Shown: positions 5,817 to 8,845 of the stretch, in pieces
How the letters are laid out: the number at the start of each line of letters is the position of its first letter
Position numbering within the stretch: position 1 is the first letter of the stretch
NCBI GenBank assembly: GCA_030610745.1
Contig: JAUWRC010000057.1
Span: forward strand, 1-8,845
Length of the DNA stretch: 8,845 bases
Origin: Clostridia bacterium
GTDB lineage: Bacteria > Aerophobota > Aerophobia > Aerophobales > AE-B3A
Reading direction: 5' to 3'
Notes under the pieces: generated by a model
Seen by the model: only the letters and a program-made list of their open reading frames with translations
Database searches by the model: none
What the model was told of the DNA's origin: nothing
Translations under genes and position numbers: made by a program

Positions 5817-6062
5817 CCATTATCTTACCTTCTTTTACCACACACAATTACATCTAATCTGGCTCCAGTTCATTCCTAATTTTTCCCACATAGCTTTTGT
5901 CCACCCTCCTCTTCCTTTTTCTCAAAAAGATCTTTCTTCATTCTTTGTCTTCTTCGACATCCTTATTTTTGTAATATAATAGTATCAGCCCCGTATATCT
6001 TCTTACTGAGGTAACCATTCTTCCTGAATTATCCTTCTTATCACGGAAAACTTATGTCTCCA

Positions 6063-6230
6063 TTATTCTTGTAATGGAATTATCGGCAAGGAAAAGATGC
6101 AGATTAGATTCTCCATTCGGGTTTTCTTCTGTTTTAATCTTTCCTTACCTAAAGAATCAAGAAATTTCTCGATTCCCTGAGCTTCGAGTCTTTCTTGCAA
6201 AGTTGTATTAAGTAAATTTTTAATTGCCAT
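6063..6230 (-). CDS. Small ORF downstream of SIR2 gene, possibly frameshifted
   Basis: A 55-aa frame starts with ATG at 6230, 13 nt after the SIR2 gene stop, with AAAGG about 10 nt before the ATG. The N-terminal part (residues 1-32) reads as a plausible helical protein: LLNTTLQERLEAQGIEKFL. After an A-rich run (near 6135) the frame becomes hydrophobic and ends. The next frame instead gives a hydrophilic, protein-like string (ENPNGESNLHLFLADNSI) ending TRIMET at 6052, which suggests a one-base slip. The full product would be about 59 aa over 6052-6230. I do not recognise the family. Position and strand suggest co-transcription with the SIR2 gene. Confidence 0.4.
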   Translation of the reverse strand: MAIKNLLNTTLQERLEAQGIEKFLDSLGKERLKQKKTRMENLICIFSLPIIPLQE

Positions 6231-6243
6231 TAGTTAGCAACCT

Positions 6244-7488
6244 TTATCTTATTATTGACTTCACGAAGTCCTCAAAAACCCTGTCATCGTTTCGGATAAA
6301 ATCTCCCTTGAGTTTTTTACGAAAGAGTTCTCTAAAATAATCTTTCCCTCCCTCATCTTTGTTAACAATGGTGACTTCACCATCTTTTGTTATATAACTT
6401 TGCAACATAAATTTTACTGTCAAATCAGTCTGAGGTATCGAGTATCCTATAATATATACCTTTTTTGCTTCTTTAAGAAAGTTTTTAGTTTCATTCCACA
6501 TAGATTTGATTGTGCTATGCTTGAAAAATCCTGTTTTATCCAGAACAGGAGGAATTATAACTGGAACCAAATCTTTTAAGTTTATTTCTTCCTCTTTAAA
6601 GCCTGTGGATAAATATATTTGTTCAGTAGTTTTTTCTTTTGCGGCTGAATAATACCAATCAATGGAACCATGGAGTTTAAATAATTTGTATGTTTCGTAA
6701 TTTTCCCAACCCCAACGAGGAGTTGTTCTACTTCCGGCAAGGGCAATAGGAATTGTATATAAATCTAAGTAATTTATATGCTTTTCTTTTACATACGTTT
6801 TAAATGTGGAATATGCATTCTTTAAATCATTTTCGCATTTGTCATCATTAAAATTGGCTGTTGCTCTATTAAAATCCTGCTCATTAGTATTATAATCATA
6901 AAAATAAATAACAACGGCTCTCTCCCCATTAGATTTTATGCTTACTTTGCTTTCTTTGGATGTATACTTCCTGTAGATATCCTTTAAATATCCTATTTCC
7001 TGTAAATATTCAAACTTTTTTCCTTCCTCTTTGGATTCTATATAAATTGTAGGTTTGAGTTCTGCTACGCTTAACTCCTCCAAAAGAGTATCATAATTTA
7101 AAGAAATTACATTCGCTTTAGTATCGTTAAGATAATTAAGAAATTTTTTAATGTACTCTTTATCAAGTAGTTCTTTTTTAACAGAAGTTTCTTGTTTTTC
7201 TTTTATAACCTCTGTAACAATTTCTGCTAAGTGAATGTATAAACTATACAATAAATGTTTTTCTTCTTCTGATTTCCAGGGAAAATCTTGATAAAGATAA
7301 GTAAGAATTTCTTCAAAGTTTCCTATATCTCGATTTTTTATATACTTTCTATAAATATTTTTAAAAATGCTATCTTCTTTCTCAATTTTCTCTACTACAA
7401 GTTTCGTAAGACCATTCAATAATGGCATATCTTTATGAATTGCCCGAGAGAACCCTGAACCTAAAATAAAAACTTCTTTTCTCTCCAT
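6244..7488 (-). CDS. SIR2-like NAD-binding protein, putative defence NADase
   Basis: This 414-aa protein carries the SIR2-like (SIR2_2 type) motifs in order: the NAD-binding loop FILGSGFSRA (7-16), the catalytic-site NYD (131-133, in VISLNYDTLLE), the catalytic His in LFKLHGSIDWYY (His273), and the C-terminal Rossmann strand VYIIGYSIPQTD (344-355). In bacterial defence proteins this fold usually cleaves NAD+ to abort infection; here that is inference. About 140 residues separate NYD from LHGS, which leaves room for an extra insert of roughly 100 residues (about 150-255) rich in Lys, Asn and Tyr. No other domain, signal peptide or membrane segment is evident. A GAGGGG site lies before the ATG. 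By eye the gene is clearly more AT-rich than gatB or its upstream neighbour, consistent with transfer. Confidence 0.82.
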   Translation of the reverse strand: MERKEVFILGSGFSRAIHKDMPLLNGLTKLVVEKIEKEDSIFKNIYRKYIKNRDIGNFEEILTYLYQDFPWKSEEEKHLLYSLYIHLAEIVTEVIKEKQETSVKKELLDKEYIKKFLNYLNDTKANVISLNYDTLLEELSVAELKPTIYIESKEEGKKFEYLQEIGYLKDIYRKYTSKESKVSIKSNGERAVVIYFYDYNTNEQDFNRATANFNDDKCENDLKNAYSTFKTYVKEKHINYLDLYTIPIALAGSRTTPRWGWENYETYKLFKLHGSIDWYYSAAKEKTTEQIYLSTGFKEEEINLKDLVPVIIPPVLDKTGFFKHSTIKSMWNETKNFLKEAKKVYIIGYSIPQTDLTVKFMLQSYITKDGEVTIVNKDEGGKDYFRELFRKKLKGDFIRNDDRVFEDFVKSIIR

Positions 7489-7590
7489 AACTTTTACCCC
7501 TCTCTTACTTTAACAAGCCTATTCTTCACACGTTCAACCACTACTCAATAGACTCTTTCTTCAGTCACAACTAATAACTCAAGAGCACCT

Positions 7591-7623
7591 GTGTCAAACA
7601 TTGAGACCTGACCCCATTTTTGT
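7591..7623. repeat. Copy of mobile-element end motif (2 of 3)
   Basis: GTGTCAAACATTGAGACC followed by TGACCCCATTTTTG lies in the 147-bp gap between the SIR2 and DUF6602-like genes. It resembles the right-hand end of the element remnant at 8811-8845. The minus-strand form (TGGGGTCAGGTCTCAATG) is typical of ends of REP-associated transposase elements as I remember them. It looks like a solo end left by a lost or passing element. Confidence 0.5.
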
Positions 7624-7635
7624 ATATGACAATTC

Positions 7636-8415
7636 CTAGTTAATAAAATCTCCTAAATTTACATGTTCTAGATATTTTGTCATATCAAAGCGCCGCGGCA
7701 AAGGCATCTGAAAATGCCGCTGAAGCAATGCAACCATCGACAAGAGTGGATTGCGGGAGACGGCAGTTGATAAACGGGTAGTGTCGCTCGGGACTGCATA
7801 TATGCCAGGTTCTGATTTCTCGCGATTGACTACCATGCCTTTTTTTAACACCCAGACAGAATCAACTCTCTCTGCCAGCGGAAGACCTTTCTGAAAAGCA
7901 TCAAGACTTAACTGTATAGTCTTTAAATCAATTGAATCATAAGCAAACAGGAATCCTGCCATGGGAAAATATTCCCATGTTTGGCCATACCAACGCGGGG
8001 TAAGGACAAATGATTCACTCATAAAAGCACGTTTAGGCATTCTTTTCAATTTTGTAATTTTCTTAAATCCATCTTCCAGTCCCCGTTTGTCTAGTTTACT
8101 TTTGACTTCTATGATGCCATAAACAAGTTCAACAGGAAAAACACAATAGTCAGTCTTCTTTATGAATGGCGGACATCCACGCGACTCATAGAGGATAATA
8201 TCGCACTCTGGAGATACCTGTCCATCCAAAGAGACTACCTCACCTCGAACAGCGATCCCAATGACATTTGGCAAATATTTTCTAAGAAAACTCTCCACTA
8301 TTAGAGTTTCCCGAATGTGTCCTTTCGCTGGGTTGTGTTTAATTTGTGACGTGATTTGTTCAAAATCAACCATTATCTGCTCACTGAGTCCCCTGAATAC
8401 CTGCTCAATGTTCAT
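7636..8415 (-). CDS. DUF6602-like protein with PD-(D/E)XK nuclease-like core
   Basis: This 259-aa protein resembles the uncharacterised DUF6602 family. An N-terminal helix (residues 1-27) leads to RETLIVESFLRKYLP (35-49), then CDIILYE (71-77) and VYGIIEVKS (98-106). D72 with E103-x-K105 after a beta strand, plus an upstream helix Glu (E41), is the pattern of a PD-(D/E)XK nuclease fold; activity is untested. The C-terminal half contains LSTAVSRNPLLSMVALLQRHF, a helical tail. I chose ATG 8415 because GGAG (8423-8426) lies 7 nt before it. The open frame continues up to 8478, but those 21 codons come from the transposon end next door. By eye its GC content is clearly higher than that of the SIR2 gene, so the two probably arrived separately. 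It could be a restriction or defence nuclease component. Confidence 0.72.
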   Translation of the reverse strand: MNIEQVFRGLSEQIMVDFEQITSQIKHNPAKGHIRETLIVESFLRKYLPNVIGIAVRGEVVSLDGQVSPECDIILYESRGCPPFIKKTDYCVFPVELVYGIIEVKSKLDKRGLEDGFKKITKLKRMPKRAFMSESFVLTPRWYGQTWEYFPMAGFLFAYDSIDLKTIQLSLDAFQKGLPLAERVDSVWVLKKGMVVNREKSEPGIYAVPSDTTRLSTAVSRNPLLSMVALLQRHFQMPLPRRFDMTKYLEHVNLGDFIN

Positions 8416-8478
8416 ATTATTTCTCCGTCTTGGTTTATTGCCCCTTAATTTAATAAATTTAATAGGGACAGCGCCCAT

Positions 8479-8740
8479 TTATTGATTCTTACGAGGTCTG
8501 CCACGGGGTAAGGCCTTCGGTTGCTAGCCGAGCCATCCCCCAATATCCTCAAAAAATTTCTTCGAGTATAACTCCGAGCCGTTGCAAGTATTGCTGAAGT
8601 CACTGTTATCTTCAAAAACACGTTGCTGATAATTCTCCCCTGAGTAACACAATGGAAAAACCCGTTACTACAGCAATTGATATTCGTGGCGTGTCACAAG
8701 TTTACATGCAGCGATCAATCCGTCAATAACAATGGTCGCA
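8479..8740 (-). pseudogene. Probable transposase C-terminal remnant
   Basis: One minus-strand frame ends with KALPRGRPRKNQ and TAA (8479-8481); the basic RGRPRK tail is common at the C-terminus of REP-associated tyrosine transposases. The same frame is broken by TAG at 8524-8526 and by a TAG-TAA pair at 8665-8670. Between those stops it reads 46 sense codons, including CNGSELYSKKFFEDIGGWLG. I cannot match the internal part to a transposase domain: no HUH motif or catalytic Tyr is visible. It may be an unrelated insertion or heavily mutated sequence. Confidence 0.4.
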
Positions 8741-8810
8741 GTCCCTCTTTTTCCTTTTTTCTATTTTTTCTACCTCATTATACTATTCTAGCAAAATAGA
8801 TAAAATTATT

Positions 8811-8845
8811 ACTTCAAATATCAAGATCTGACCCCTATTTTTTTT
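8811..8845. repeat. Copy of mobile-element end motif (3 of 3)
   Basis: CTTCAAATATCAAGATCTGA followed by CCCCTATTTTTTTT runs to the window edge. It is the best preserved of the three copies in the GATCTGACCCC block and forms the presumed 5' end of the element remnant. A TATAAT on the minus strand (8777-8782) lies just inside it and may be the old transposase promoter. Confidence 0.5.

Larger units (their letters stand above)
5673..6051. other. Gene-poor stretch upstream of amrS
   Basis: I see no credible gene here. The open plus-strand frame at 5794-5979 encodes a hydrophobic Phe/Leu/His-rich string caused by C/T-rich sequence. The stretch holds a candidate amrS promoter (5766-5793), a degenerate copy of the motif also found at 7591 and 8811, and the 13-mer CAACTAATAACTC (5692-5704), repeated exactly at 7568-7580. 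On the minus strand it is purine-rich with scattered stop codons, so it may be decayed coding DNA that I cannot identify. Confidence 0.45.
8446..8845 (-). mobile_element. Decayed element resembling a REP-associated tyrosine transposase transposon
   Basis: Both ends look like an IS200/TnpREP-type element read on the minus strand. The start is the TAGGGGTCAGATCTTGAT block (within 8811-8845, at the window edge) and the finish is GGGCGCTGTCCCTATTAAAT (8456-8475). Between them no intact transposase is left. The region also explains why DUF6602-like translation appears to extend upstream of 8415. Identification rests on remembered end sequences plus the RGRPRK tail at 8479-8523, so it is moderate. 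Apart from this remnant, 8479-8845 holds no gene I can support. Confidence 0.5.

Noticed and set aside
5794..5979. Plus-strand frame of 61 codons with hydrophobic content
   Set aside because: C/T-rich sequence yields Phe/Leu/His strings; no Shine-Dalgarno site, and it begins inside a repeat motif.
5949..5980. Plus-strand promoter-like pair (TTCGAC, then TATAAT)
   Set aside because: No plus-strand gene follows, and the -35 match is weak.
8261..8485. Plus-strand frame of 74 codons
   Set aside because: It is antisense to the DUF6602-like N-terminus and the element end.
8500..8560. tRNA-like GC-rich segment
   Set aside because: The only pairing is a short TCGG/CCGA stem; no acceptor stem or T-loop pattern is present.

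Overview
The window looks like a chromosomal segment of an uncultured, moderately AT-rich bacterium. Housekeeping genes have clear Shine-Dalgarno sites, 4-nt stop/start overlaps and sigma70-type promoters. The gatB and amrS proteins are rich in Lys, Glu and Ile. The mix of toxin-antitoxin modules, NAD-linked immune-type domains, palindromic repeats and remnants resembling REP-associated transposase elements suggests a candidate-phylum MAG. That placement is inference; I cannot name a taxon. I see no rRNA, tRNA or CRISPR array.

Left part (1-2700): a palindromic repeat at the left edge is followed by two minus-strand toxin-antitoxin operons. One is a DUF6364-like ribbon-helix-helix antitoxin with a RelE-type toxin carrying a cysteine-rich insert (216-790). 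The other is a dinJ/yafQ pair (2115-2647). Each has a near-consensus promoter and a 1-nt antitoxin/toxin overlap. Between them is the only plus-strand gene, a TIR-NACHT protein (1026-2084). It ends right after the NACHT core, and Gln sits where the TIR catalytic Glu is expected.

Middle (2700-5800): a structured intergenic region (2701-2941) precedes a minus-strand three-gene operon, amrS - gatB - nfi. Its genes are linked by 4-nt overlaps (ATGA, then TTGA). gatB and amrS look complete. The third gene is endonuclease V with its whole catalytic middle removed in frame, so only the two ends (90 aa) remain.

Right part (5800-8845): a long gene-poor stretch precedes a small, possibly frameshifted ORF (6063-6230). 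That ORF lies just downstream of an AT-rich SIR2-like gene (6244-7488). Further upstream on the same strand is a DUF6602-like gene with a PD-(D/E)XK nuclease-like core (7636-8415), clearly richer in GC. Upstream of that, 8446-8845 looks like a decayed REP-associated transposase element. Its 3' end abuts the DUF6602-like gene and falsely extends that gene's longest open frame by 21 codons. Related short motifs recur at 5789-5816 and 7591-7623.

Taken together, a housekeeping operon is flanked by accessory islands of TA modules, TIR-NACHT, SIR2 and a nuclease-like gene. Several of these genes are visibly decaying. The most promising lead for an undescribed system is the SIR2 / DUF6602-like / small-ORF cluster. 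The cysteine-insert RelE toxin and the truncated TIR-NACHT gene come next.
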